Positions 7,028-13,670 of a stretch of DNA of 18,697 bases are shown here, piece after piece. The DNA is taken from NCBI GenBank assembly GCA_035946955.1, contig DASYYE010000244.1, positions 1 through 18,697 on the forward strand. The letters run 5' to 3'. The notes below the pieces were generated by a model. It did no database searches and had not been told where the DNA came from. It saw only the letters and a program-made list of their open reading frames with translations. This DNA comes from DASYYE01 sp035946955 (GTDB lineage Bacteria > Actinomycetota > Actinomycetes > Streptosporangiales > Streptosporangiaceae). The position numbers were made by a program, and so were the translations under genes. The stretch's first letter is position 1, and every line of letters starts with the position of its first letter.

Positions 7028-7498
7028 TCACCAGCGGGTAAGGATGCCCTGGTCGAAGATGGTGGTGGCTGCTTCGCGCGCCTGGGTGGCGACAGCAATG
7101 GCATCTTCGATGTCGTCGCTGGTAGGGCCTGGGCTGTCGCTGCTGGGGTATTCGAAGCTGTTCCGTGCCCGGCGGACCCTTCCGAACGAGCGGAAGACGC
7201 GCACTGTCGTTCCGAACTGCGAGGTGATCGCTTCCTGGACCGCCAGGTGCCCGCCTCGGCTGGTTGCCCGCAGCCCCTGCGCCTCGAGCAGGCTCGCGGC
7301 GCTCTTGCGGAGAGCGTCATAGGCCAGCTGGTAGGCACCGGACAGATCGCCGGACACCTTGGCCCGCGACGCGGTAGCAAGGTGGCGGCCTGCATCTTCC
7401 AGCATGCGGCGCGCAATCGCGAGGTCGGGGGTCACCGGCTCCACTTCCCCCGCGTCGATCAGCTCGCGCACACGCTCACGGCCACGTTCCCAGCTCAT
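7028..7498 (-). CDS. HEPN-domain protein, partner of an HTH-nucleotidyltransferase, 156 aa
   Basis: An all-helical protein with the HEPN pattern. Helices cover about residues 23-45 (DLAIARRMLEDAGRHLATAS), 51-75 (DLSGAYQLAYDALRKSAASLL) and 127-148, with a basic R-R-A-R-N-x-x-E-Y segment at 109-117. That segment aligns with the RX4-6H RNase motif of HEPN toxins but carries Tyr117 where His is usual. Such variants occur in HEPN proteins of actinobacteria and may be altered or inactive RNases. Its ATG (7498) overlaps the TGA of the upstream nucleotidyltransferase as ATGA, so the two are coupled. HEPN-MNT pairs are established toxin-antitoxin systems in which the MNT modifies and silences the HEPN RNase; that role here is inference from family and pairing. 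Confidence 0.8.
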   Translation of the reverse strand: MSWERGRERVRELIDAGEVEPVTPDLAIARRMLEDAGRHLATASRAKVSGDLSGAYQLAYDALRKSAASLLEAQGLRATSRGGHLAVQEAITSQFGTTVRVFRSFGRVRRARNSFEYPSSDSPGPTSDDIEDAIAVATQAREAATTIFDQGILTRW

Positions 7499-8085
7499 GG
7501 GGTTCCTTCCCGGGCGAGGACCGGGACGAGCGGACGCCGTTTCACCTCGGTATGAAATCCATCGTCACCGGAGCGCCACCAGTCGGCCGAGCGGATGGTC
7601 ACGTTGACCTCGCGGGCGAGGCGGGTGCCCGCGTGCTGGGCCGCATCATCCAGGGCGTCGCGGTCCGGTGTGCCGATAACCAGGACATCCAGGTCAGCCG
7701 GTGGACGGCCCTCCTGCCCTGCGTAACGAGCAGCCCAGGATCCGAACAGGTACGCGCTTTCGATCCCGGGCACGTCGGCGAGTTCGTCGGCGAGAACCTG
7801 ACGAGGACCGAAGGAGCGCAGCAGCAGTTCCGTCAGCGGCCCGGTAAGCGGCGACCGCGCGGCTTTGACGAGGCGGGTCCTCCCGACGCGCCGGGAGACC
7901 ATCACCCCCGCCTGCTCCGCCCGGACGATCTCACGCTGCACCGACGACACTGCTGATCCCGCACGGGAGGCTAGTTCGGTCAGTGTCCACTCCCTGTCGG
8001 GATCTAGCAGGACCAGCGTGAGCACTTCCGCCTGCAGCCGTGACCGCAGCAGTGGCAACAAGGGCGGCGGTGCTGACTTTTGCAT
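7495..8085 (-). CDS. HTH-MNT protein: winged-helix regulator fused to a minimal nucleotidyltransferase, 196 aa
   Basis: Residues about 12-78 form a winged-helix domain (LLRSRLQAEVLTLVLL, WTLTELASRAG, SVQREIVRAEQAG, then a basic wing). Residues about 90-165 form an MNT domain with SAYLFGSWAARYAG (G115-S116) and D-L-D (D131, D133). A third acidic residue is not obvious: N161 is in the strand where Asp often sits. The protein is the likely antitoxin and autorepressor of the coupled HEPN protein, possibly adding nucleotides to it. I prefer the ATG at 8085 because an operator-like palindrome starts at that position; the in-frame ATG at 8106 would place the palindrome inside the gene and adds seven residues. 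Neither start has a Shine-Dalgarno, so leaderless translation is likely. It lies about 110 bp downstream of the ABC operon on the same strand. Confidence 0.8.
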   Translation of the reverse strand: MQKSAPPPLLPLLRSRLQAEVLTLVLLDPDREWTLTELASRAGSAVSSVQREIVRAEQAGVMVSRRVGRTRLVKAARSPLTGPLTELLLRSFGPRQVLADELADVPGIESAYLFGSWAARYAGQEGRPPADLDVLVIGTPDRDALDDAAQHAGTRLAREVNVTIRSADWWRSGDDGFHTEVKRRPLVPVLAREGTP

Positions 8086-8111
8086 ATCGTGCACGATACA
8101 TTGCATGATAC
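8085..8111 (-). promoter_or_regulatory. Palindromic operator-like site at the HTH-MNT start
   Basis: TATCGTGCACGATA (8085-8098) is a perfect 14-bp palindrome. A further half-site TGCATGATAC (8102-8111) repeats TGCACGATAC (8090-8099) with one change at exactly 12 bp spacing. Three related half-sites around a coding start suggest binding by a winged-helix dimer, most simply the encoded HTH-MNT protein itself. The site also argues for the start at 8085. Confidence 0.5.
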
Positions 8112-8196
8112 GGAAGAGTAAAGCTGGCCTTCTTCGACTCAGCCAAGGGGTCGCGGGCTCGTGTCCGCCCCAACCACACAGGATCTTGCTCCAGAC

Positions 8197-8652
8197 TCAG
8201 GTGGTGTCGAAACAGCCGTCGATCAGCCGCAACGGGTTGGTCACCTGCTCGTAGTGCGGCCCCGTGACCGTCTGCTGCCCGTTCACGGACGCAGGCCCGT
8301 CCCCGTCAGCCGCGTAGCAGCCGTCGGTCTGCACGTCCACGATGTACTTGGCGACCACCGGGTAGGCCGGGCCGGCGACGTAGTAGGTGACCAGGCACGT
8401 CCAGACCCCGGAGCCGTCCTGAGGGGTGGCGGGCGTGCCCTTCTGACAGCTCGTGTGCGCGTGCAGGCTGAGGACTGAGGGGCGCGGGTTGCCCTGCTCG
8501 ACCTGCTGCAGCACGTACAGGTTGGCGAAGGCCGTGCTGATGGACGTCTGGAGCGGCCCAGCGGCCAGTCCCGTCGGACCACAGCCGGAGACCGTCAGCC
8601 CGACCATGGCGCAGGCCCCGGCCGCCACCGCCGCTGCCCGCAGCGACCGCAT
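8197..8652 (-). CDS. Putative lipoprotein of the ABC exporter operon, 151 aa
   Basis: The ATG at 8652 is chosen because it gives a lipoprotein signal and a TGATG junction (1-nt overlap) with the permease stop. The frame extends upstream to 8721, but that part is Arg/Gly-rich and non-signal-like. Residues 1-23 have MRSLR, a hydrophobic Ala-rich core and a lipobox TVSGC with C24 as the lipidation site. The mature part begins with a helix (TSISTAFANLYVLQQVEQG) and has four Cys (TSCQKG, WTCLV, DGCYA, DGCFD), which could form two disulfides outside the membrane. No enzymatic motif is seen. As the last gene of an ABC-2 type operon it may be a substrate-binding or accessory lipoprotein, or be unrelated in function; the tight coupling favours a shared role. 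Confidence 0.75.
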   Translation of the reverse strand: MRSLRAAAVAAGACAMVGLTVSGCGPTGLAAGPLQTSISTAFANLYVLQQVEQGNPRPSVLSLHAHTSCQKGTPATPQDGSGVWTCLVTYYVAGPAYPVVAKYIVDVQTDGCYAADGDGPASVNGQQTVTGPHYEQVTNPLRLIDGCFDTT

Positions 8653-9524
8653 CAGGCCGCCACCCCGATCGTGCGGCTGCGGAACACCAGCCATGCCAAA
8701 CCCCCGCACACGGCGAACCACACCGCGCAGGTCAGCAGCCCATCCCGGAACGGGCCGTAGAACGCCGGGTCAGCCCAGAAGCCGTGCCAGGCCAGGAACG
8801 GCGTGGACAGCAGCGCCATCTGCCCCCACACGGGCAGGCTGACCAGGGTCACGACCTGCAACACGCCCGCGAGGACCACCGGGATGCCGATACCCACCAC
8901 GCTGTTGCGGGACAGGACGGAGCACAGGATGGCCAGTGCCGTGAAACCAAGGACCGGGGGGACCTCCGACAGCCAGCTCACGATGACCAGCTGGCTGGCA
9001 TGGCCTGCGGGCACGAGCTGACCGCCTAGCCCGACCACCGGCTGAGTGCCAGCAGCCAGGCCGGCCAGCAGGCCGGTCACGGTCAGTGCCACCATCGCGG
9101 CCACCACGAACGTCACCGCCGCCAGGAACTTCCCCACGAACACCTGGCCACGGGTGCACGAGCGGGTGAGGACCGTCTTCCAGGTACCGAAGTGGTCCTC
9201 ACAGGAGAAGATGTCACCGGCGACCACAGCCGCCAGCACCGGCAGCACCCACTGGGCGCCGAACCCCAGGATGACCATGGGGATGGCGAAGCCCGAGGTG
9301 TGCACCCACTGGCCGAACGGGGTGTCCCCTGGCGTCGCGCTCTGCAGGTTCAGGCCGCCCACCACGAAGAACGGCACGACCAGGCACGCCAGGGCGACCG
9401 CCCGCACCCGCAGCAGGCCCGCCAGTTTGGTGAGTTCGAGCCGCCATACGACCAGCACACCCGGTCGGCCGGGGGAGCTGGGGTGTTCAGTAAAAGAAGG
9501 CCACTCTTGGACAGCGAGGCTCAT
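8652..9524 (-). CDS. ABC-2 type transporter permease, 290 aa
   Basis: This is a membrane protein with about six spans, near residues 43-57, 79-101, 133-158, 189-205, 209-230 and 264-282. After the second span, a short cytoplasmic stretch (IFSCEDHFGTWKTVLTRSCTRGQVFVGK) carries the E...GT...L.R...R......K pattern typical of ABC-2 permeases. This links the membrane part to the ATPase. A cytoplasmic N-terminus of about 40 residues precedes it. Its ATG (9524) overlaps the ATPase stop as ATGA, and its own stop overlaps the lipoprotein start. With the ATPase it should form a homodimeric exporter core; the substrate is unknown, although ABC-2 systems often export lipids, polysaccharides, peptides or drugs. 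Length is typical. Confidence 0.85.
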   Translation of the reverse strand: MSLAVQEWPSFTEHPSSPGRPGVLVVWRLELTKLAGLLRVRAVALACLVVPFFVVGGLNLQSATPGDTPFGQWVHTSGFAIPMVILGFGAQWVLPVLAAVVAGDIFSCEDHFGTWKTVLTRSCTRGQVFVGKFLAAVTFVVAAMVALTVTGLLAGLAAGTQPVVGLGGQLVPAGHASQLVIVSWLSEVPPVLGFTALAILCSVLSRNSVVGIGIPVVLAGVLQVVTLVSLPVWGQMALLSTPFLAWHGFWADPAFYGPFRDGLLTCAVWFAVCGGLAWLVFRSRTIGVAA

Positions 9525-10480
9525 GGTGCCTCCGGCTCGGCGGGGCGCGGCGGCTTCCCGGTGAGTGAGAAGAACAGCGACTCCAGGGGAGTGACGTCGA
9601 GCACCAGGCCGCGCACGGCGATGCCCCGCGCACCCAGGCGGAGGACATAGGCGTCCAGCTTGTCCTGGGCAGCGAACACCACCAGGCCGCCGTCGTCATG
9701 CGCCGCGGCCTTGACCCCGCTGACCTCGCTGGCCTGTGCCAGTGCAGCCGGGTCGTCGCTGGTGTGCAGCCGCCACACCGGGTCCGGGGCGTCGGCCCGC
9801 ATCACGTCGAGGCGGCCCGCGAACACCGTCCGGCCCCGGTGGAGCACGGTCACGCTGTCGCAGACCTCCTCGACCTGGGCCATGTCGTGGCTGCTCAAGA
9901 CGATGGTCACCCCGTCGCGGGCCAGTCGGCGCAGGGCAGCCCGCAGCTCCCGGATGCCAGCCGGGTCCATGCCGTTCGTGGGCTCATCCAGGATCAGCAG
10001 CCGCGGGCGCCGCAGCATGGCGGCGGCCAGCCCGAGGCGCTGGCGCATCCCAAGTGAGTAGCCGCGCACCTTCTGGCGGCCCGCGCCCGCGAGCCCGGCG
10101 CGTCCCAGCGCGTCATCGACCAGGCTGGCCGCGTCGCCGCCATCGAGCCCGGCCAGGATGGCGAGGTTCTGCCGGCCGCTCAGGTACGAGTAGAAGCGGG
10201 GCGTCTCGACGAACCCGCCCACCCCGTCCAGCCAGGCCGGCCCCGCTTGCGAGCGGGTGCGGCCGAACAGTTTCAGCGTCCCCTCGTCCGGCAGCACCAG
10301 GCCGAAGCAGGCCGCCAGCAGCGTGGTCTTGCCAGCGCCATTGGGACCGAGCAGGCCGTGGACCTCCCCGGGTGAGACCGCGAAGTCCACGCCGTCCAGG
10401 GCCGTGGTCTCCCCGTACCATTTGGTGAGGCCACGGCCTTCCACGGCAGGTGCGGTCGCGGCGGGACCGGGCTCAGGCAC
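9521..10480 (-). CDS. ABC transporter ATP-binding protein (CcmA/DrrA-type), 319 aa
   Basis: A full nucleotide-binding domain: Walker A GPNGAGKT (45-52), Q-loop region near GGFVETPRFYSYL (88-100), signature YSLGMRQR (141-148), Walker B LLILDEPT (161-168) with the catalytic Glu, and the H-loop SSHDM (H198). After about residue 210 comes a C-terminal extension of roughly 100 residues ending PLESLFFSLTG, as in ABC-2 drug or lantibiotic self-protection ATPases. The start is GTG at 10480, with no clear Shine-Dalgarno; TACGGT (10495-10490) could be a -10 for a near-leaderless mRNA. It is the first gene of a three-gene operon with the permease and lipoprotein and is divergent from the DUF4389 gene. 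It powers export at the membrane; the substrate is not evident. Confidence 0.93.
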   Translation of the reverse strand: MPEPGPAATAPAVEGRGLTKWYGETTALDGVDFAVSPGEVHGLLGPNGAGKTTLLAACFGLVLPDEGTLKLFGRTRSQAGPAWLDGVGGFVETPRFYSYLSGRQNLAILAGLDGGDAASLVDDALGRAGLAGAGRQKVRGYSLGMRQRLGLAAAMLRRPRLLILDEPTNGMDPAGIRELRAALRRLARDGVTIVLSSHDMAQVEEVCDSVTVLHRGRTVFAGRLDVMRADAPDPVWRLHTSDDPAALAQASEVSGVKAAAHDDGGLVVFAAQDKLDAYVLRLGARGIAVRGLVLDVTPLESLFFSLTGKPPRPAEPEAP

Positions 10481-10565
10481 GGCGGCTACCGTAGAGCGGG
10501 TGCCTGGCCGTTACGCGAACGGGGCAGGTCCGGCAGGTGAAGGTGCGGCGTCCGGCGGTGCCAGC

Positions 10566-10594
10566 TTGACAGCCACTCCCAGGTATGGGAAATT
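10566..10594 (+). promoter_or_regulatory. Candidate promoter with an embedded inverted repeat
   Basis: TTGACA (10566-10571) is a perfect -35. At 17-nt spacing the -10 would be GAAATT (10589-10594), which is weak. Between them lies TCCCA-GGTA-TGGGA (10577-10590), a perfect 5-bp inverted repeat that could be a regulator site. It lies about 65-90 nt upstream of the DUF4389 gene. Confidence 0.25.
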
Positions 10595-10646
10595 CACCTG
10601 CTTCTACATGGACGTTTCCATTACCTGCGTCATCACTCCCCGCGAT

Positions 10647-10652
10647 GGAAGG
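10647..10652 (+). promoter_or_regulatory. Ribosome binding site deciding the DUF4389 gene start
   Basis: GGAAGG ends 5 nt before GTG 10658. The other in-frame GTG at 10652 overlaps this site and has none of its own, so 10658 is preferred. Confidence 0.5.
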
Positions 10653-10657
10653 TGACC

Positions 10658-12175
10658 GTGACCGGTATAGCCGGGGAGCCGTTTGGTGCTTCCCAGCCCG
10701 CCCCCGGCGGCGTGGCTACCGACCCAGGCCCGAACCCGATCGAAGTAGGGTTCGCGCCCCCCGCAAAGCAGCAACGGCTCACCGTCTTCTTCCGGTTCAT
10801 CCTGCTGATCCCGCAGTACATCGTTTTGTACGTGCTGCAGATCGCGGCCGAGGTCGTGGCGTTCATCGGCTGGTGGGGCGCGCTGTTCATGGGGCGGCTG
10901 CCGGAGTGGGCCGCCGAGTTCCTAACGGGTTTCCTGCGCTGGTACGCACGTGTCACGGCGTACGGCCTCCTGCTGACCGACAAGTATCCGCCCTTCTCGT
11001 TCGAAGACGCCGACTACTCTCTGCGGGTGGCAACCCGGCCGGGGCCGCTGAACCGGCTGGCGGTGTTGTTCCGGCTCATCCTCGCCATCCCCGCCTGGAT
11101 CGTCTCCGCCGTGATCGCCTATGGTGCCTTCACGCTGACCATGTTCGTCGTCTGGCTCATCGTGCTCGTGCGTGGCAGCATGCCCGAGGCGCTCCACCAG
11201 GCGCTGTCGGCTGTCCTGCGCTACCTCGTCCGTTTCCAGGGCTACGTGCTGCTGCTGACCAGTCAGTACCCCGCGCGCCTGTTCGGTGACGAGCCAGCGG
11301 CCACGCCTGCCGGGGCGTTTGGCACGGGTGAACAGACCGTGCCGGAGGGCGCGTCGTGGGCTCCCGGAGCGGCCCCAGAGGTGACCCCCATGGCCACTGA
11401 CGAGACGGTGGCCAGCGCATTCCCGGTTGATGAGAAGCCGGCCTTCCCCCCGGCCACTGACGAGACGGTGACGGACACGCCCCCGGTTGATCAGCCATCG
11501 GCTGTGCCCCCGGCGGCCAGCACGACCTGGGCTGTGCCGGAGACCACCTCCACCCCCGGTGGAGAGGTGGCGCCGGAGCCAGGTGCGGCAGCCGCGCCTG
11601 GCCCATGGGAGAGTAGCGGCCCCGCCGCAGGCTGGGCCGTCCCCGGCGAGCCCCCCTGGCGGCTGGCCCTGTCCCAGCAGGCACGCAACCTCGTGGGTGT
11701 CTTCATCGGGCTGGGCATCCTGTTCTGGATCGGGTACAGCGTGGCGATCGGCTTCGCGGTCAGCCAGCAGTCCAGCGTGGTCTCGCGGCAAACCGCGATC
11801 AACAACACCCAGGCCCACTACCTCACGCTGAACAGGTCCTTGCTGTCCTTCGCGCAGAAGACCCAGACCTGCCAGGGCAACTCGGACGTGCTCAAGTGCG
11901 TCACCGACGTGGACCGCCAGGCCGCTGCCGCACTCGACGAGTTCGCGACGAGCGTCAGCTCAGAGGCGATGCCAGCTTCCCCCGCGAGCGCGTCCGCCAA
12001 GGCCAGCGCACTCGCCACGTCGGCCTCCGACACCGCCACGGTGTTCCGCCACCTGTCGACGGCCACCTCACCCACCCAGTACCAGAGCATCATTCTGTCG
12101 TCCAACCTGCAGGGGCTGCTCGGCCGGATCACCGCGAACTACGTCTCGCTGCAGGACGCCCTGGCCCACGGGTGA
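10658..12175 (+). CDS. DUF4389 membrane protein with Pro/Ala-rich linker and extracytoplasmic tail, 505 aa
   Basis: Two tandem DUF4389-like units occupy about residues 38-115 and 122-212. Each starts with R-L-x-V-x-F-R-x-I-L-x-I-P, has two hydrophobic spans, and ends with R....GY/YGLLLT..YP.....E/D, an internal duplication. A linker of about 130 residues rich in Pro, Ala, Thr and Glu follows, including two copies of a 20-residue unit (A-T-D-E-T-V...P-V-D). Another span (near LVGVFIGLGILFWIGYSVAIGFAV) and a C-terminal domain of about 130 residues, Ser/Ala/Thr-rich with two Cys (TCQGN, LKCVT) and helical, lie outside the membrane. GTG 10658 is preferred over 10652 because of GGAAGG. Function is unknown; DUF4389 proteins are seen widely in actinobacteria. 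It is followed by a strong hairpin. Confidence 0.85.
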   Translation: MTGIAGEPFGASQPAPGGVATDPGPNPIEVGFAPPAKQQRLTVFFRFILLIPQYIVLYVLQIAAEVVAFIGWWGALFMGRLPEWAAEFLTGFLRWYARVTAYGLLLTDKYPPFSFEDADYSLRVATRPGPLNRLAVLFRLILAIPAWIVSAVIAYGAFTLTMFVVWLIVLVRGSMPEALHQALSAVLRYLVRFQGYVLLLTSQYPARLFGDEPAATPAGAFGTGEQTVPEGASWAPGAAPEVTPMATDETVASAFPVDEKPAFPPATDETVTDTPPVDQPSAVPPAASTTWAVPETTSTPGGEVAPEPGAAAAPGPWESSGPAAGWAVPGEPPWRLALSQQARNLVGVFIGLGILFWIGYSVAIGFAVSQQSSVVSRQTAINNTQAHYLTLNRSLLSFAQKTQTCQGNSDVLKCVTDVDRQAAAALDEFATSVSSEAMPASPASASAKASALATSASDTATVFRHLSTATSPTQYQSIILSSNLQGLLGRITANYVSLQDALAHG

Positions 12176-12182
12176 CCAGCCG

Positions 12183-12210
12183 CCCCCCGCACTAGTCACC
12201 GTGCGGGGGG
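12183..12210 (+). terminator. Strong hairpin terminator after the DUF4389 gene
   Basis: CCCCCCGCAC (12183-12192) and GTGCGGGGGG (12201-12210) are exact reverse complements with the 8-nt loop TAGTCACC, starting 8 nt after the stop at 12175. There is no long U-tract (GTGTT follows nearby). It separates the DUF4389 gene from the ligase gene that starts at 12229. Confidence 0.7.
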
Positions 12211-12228
12211 CCGTGTTACCCCTGGGGA

Positions 12229-13632
12229 ATGGACCAGGACTCACGGCACACGGCAGGACGTTCCCTTGGGGCACGGGCGGAGGCGGACGGGATCTCGCTG
12301 GTCTGGTTCCTCTACGCCGACCATGGAGGAGTCATCCGGGGCAAGGCGGCCTCGGCCGCGGTGCTGCCGGCCCGGGTGGTCACGGGCATCGGGCACACCG
12401 TCGCGATGATGGCCATGTCCATGCTCGACCACCTCCAGCCGGTGGCGGGGATGGGCCCGGTCGGCGAGGTCAGGATCATGCCGGACCCGGCCACGTTCGT
12501 CCCGCTGCCGTACGCGCCCGGCGCCGCGGCCATGACCGCCGACCAGGTGCTCCCCGACGGCAGCCCGTGGGACGGGTGCGCGCGCACCTATTTGAAACAG
12601 GCCGTCGCCGACCTGGCGGCCCACAGGTACGTACTCACCGCCGCGTTCGAGCCGGAGTTCACCCTCGGCCGCCGCGAACCCGGTGCCGCGGGCGCCCCGG
12701 ACCGGCTGGTGCCCATCGACGACAGCCTGTGCTACTCGGCCACCGGCTTCCACCTCGCCCACGACTACACCCACGCGCTGCTCACCGCCCTGGCGGCGCA
12801 GGGCCTCCAGGTGCAGCACTACTACCCGGAGCTCGGCCACGGGCAGCAGGAGATGTCCGTGCGGCACGCACCCGCGCTGCGTGCCGCGGACAACCACGTG
12901 CTCTACCGCGAGACCGTGCGCGGTGTGGCGTTCCGCCAGGGCCTGTGGGCGAGCCTCGCCCCCAAGCCCATCCCTGACCAGGCCGGCAACGGTGCCCACC
13001 TGCACCTGTCCCTGCGCGACCTCGGGCCGGACGGCCAGCCGGGGGAGCAGGCCGTGTTCTACGACCCCACCGACCGTTACCTGCTCTCCCAGGCCGGCTA
13101 CCACTTCATCGGCGGCCTGCTCGCCCACCTCCCGGCACTGACCGCGCTCACCTGCGGGAGCGCCAACAGCTACCGGCGGCTCGCGCCGCAGATGTGGAGC
13201 AGCGCCTACACCGTCTACGGCATGGACAACCGGGAGGCGGCGGTCCGGATCTGCTCCCCGATGCGCGATGACCCCGCGGGCTCGGTGAACCTGGAGCTCA
13301 AGCCGTCCGACTCCAGCGCCAACCCCTACCTGGCCCTGGGCGCGTGCATCCAGGCCGGCCTGGACGGGATCCGCCGCAAGCTCGACCCCGGCGAGGCCGT
13401 CAACGTGGACCCCGCGACGCTGACAGAGTCGCAGCGGCTCGCAGTGGGCGCCCACCGCCTCCCCCAGACCCTGGACGCGGCACTGGACGCCCTGGAAACC
13501 GACGAACTGCTGATGGAGTCGCTCGGCGACCTCCGCCGCCGTGCCTACCTCGCCGTGAAGCGGTCAGAAGCAGCCGCTTTCGCGGAGACCGACGCCGCCT
13601 GGGAGTGCTTCGAGCACTTCACCAAGTTCTGA
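12229..13632 (+). CDS. Glutamine-synthetase-family ligase (possibly gamma-glutamyl amine ligase), 467 aa
   Basis: The GS fold is visible throughout: WFLYADHGGVIRGK (26-39) in the N-terminal beta-grasp, the metal-binding FEPEF (E141, E143), GHGQQEMSVRH (203-213), NGAHLHLSL (254-262, where H258 is the usual NGxH His), SYRRLAP, NREAAVRI (334-341), and SANPYLALG (363-371). The GS-core arginine in the E-x-R-x-P-D segment is replaced: LELKPSD here has Lys358. Length matches GlnA-like enzymes. Divergent GS homologues in actinobacteria include gamma-glutamylpolyamine and ethanolamine synthetases, so nitrogen-compound catabolism is a fair guess, but ammonium-dependent GS activity cannot be excluded. 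No adenylylation-site check was possible. The ATG at 12229 has a close GGGGA. It is followed 38 nt later by the M1 peptidase gene. Confidence 0.9.
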   Translation: MDQDSRHTAGRSLGARAEADGISLVWFLYADHGGVIRGKAASAAVLPARVVTGIGHTVAMMAMSMLDHLQPVAGMGPVGEVRIMPDPATFVPLPYAPGAAAMTADQVLPDGSPWDGCARTYLKQAVADLAAHRYVLTAAFEPEFTLGRREPGAAGAPDRLVPIDDSLCYSATGFHLAHDYTHALLTALAAQGLQVQHYYPELGHGQQEMSVRHAPALRAADNHVLYRETVRGVAFRQGLWASLAPKPIPDQAGNGAHLHLSLRDLGPDGQPGEQAVFYDPTDRYLLSQAGYHFIGGLLAHLPALTALTCGSANSYRRLAPQMWSSAYTVYGMDNREAAVRICSPMRDDPAGSVNLELKPSDSSANPYLALGACIQAGLDGIRRKLDPGEAVNVDPATLTESQRLAVGAHRLPQTLDAALDALETDELLMESLGDLRRRAYLAVKRSEAAAFAETDAAWECFEHFTKF

Positions 13633-13670
13633 CCAGGGCGCCTGCCAGCGGGGCGTGGGATGCTGTCCGG

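Noticed and set aside
8113..8135. GAAGA/TCTTC pair after the lipoprotein gene, considered as a terminator
   Set aside because: Only a 5-bp AT-containing stem with a 13-nt loop, too weak for termination in this GC-rich context.
10922..11818. Minus-strand open frame of 298 codons opposite the DUF4389 gene
   Set aside because: Arg/Gly/His-rich antisense shadow without motifs; the plus-strand frame has clear membrane segments and a tandem duplication.
12241..13455. Minus-strand open frame of 404 codons opposite the ligase
   Set aside because: Arg/Val/Gly-rich with no motif, and the plus strand encodes an unmistakable GS-family protein.
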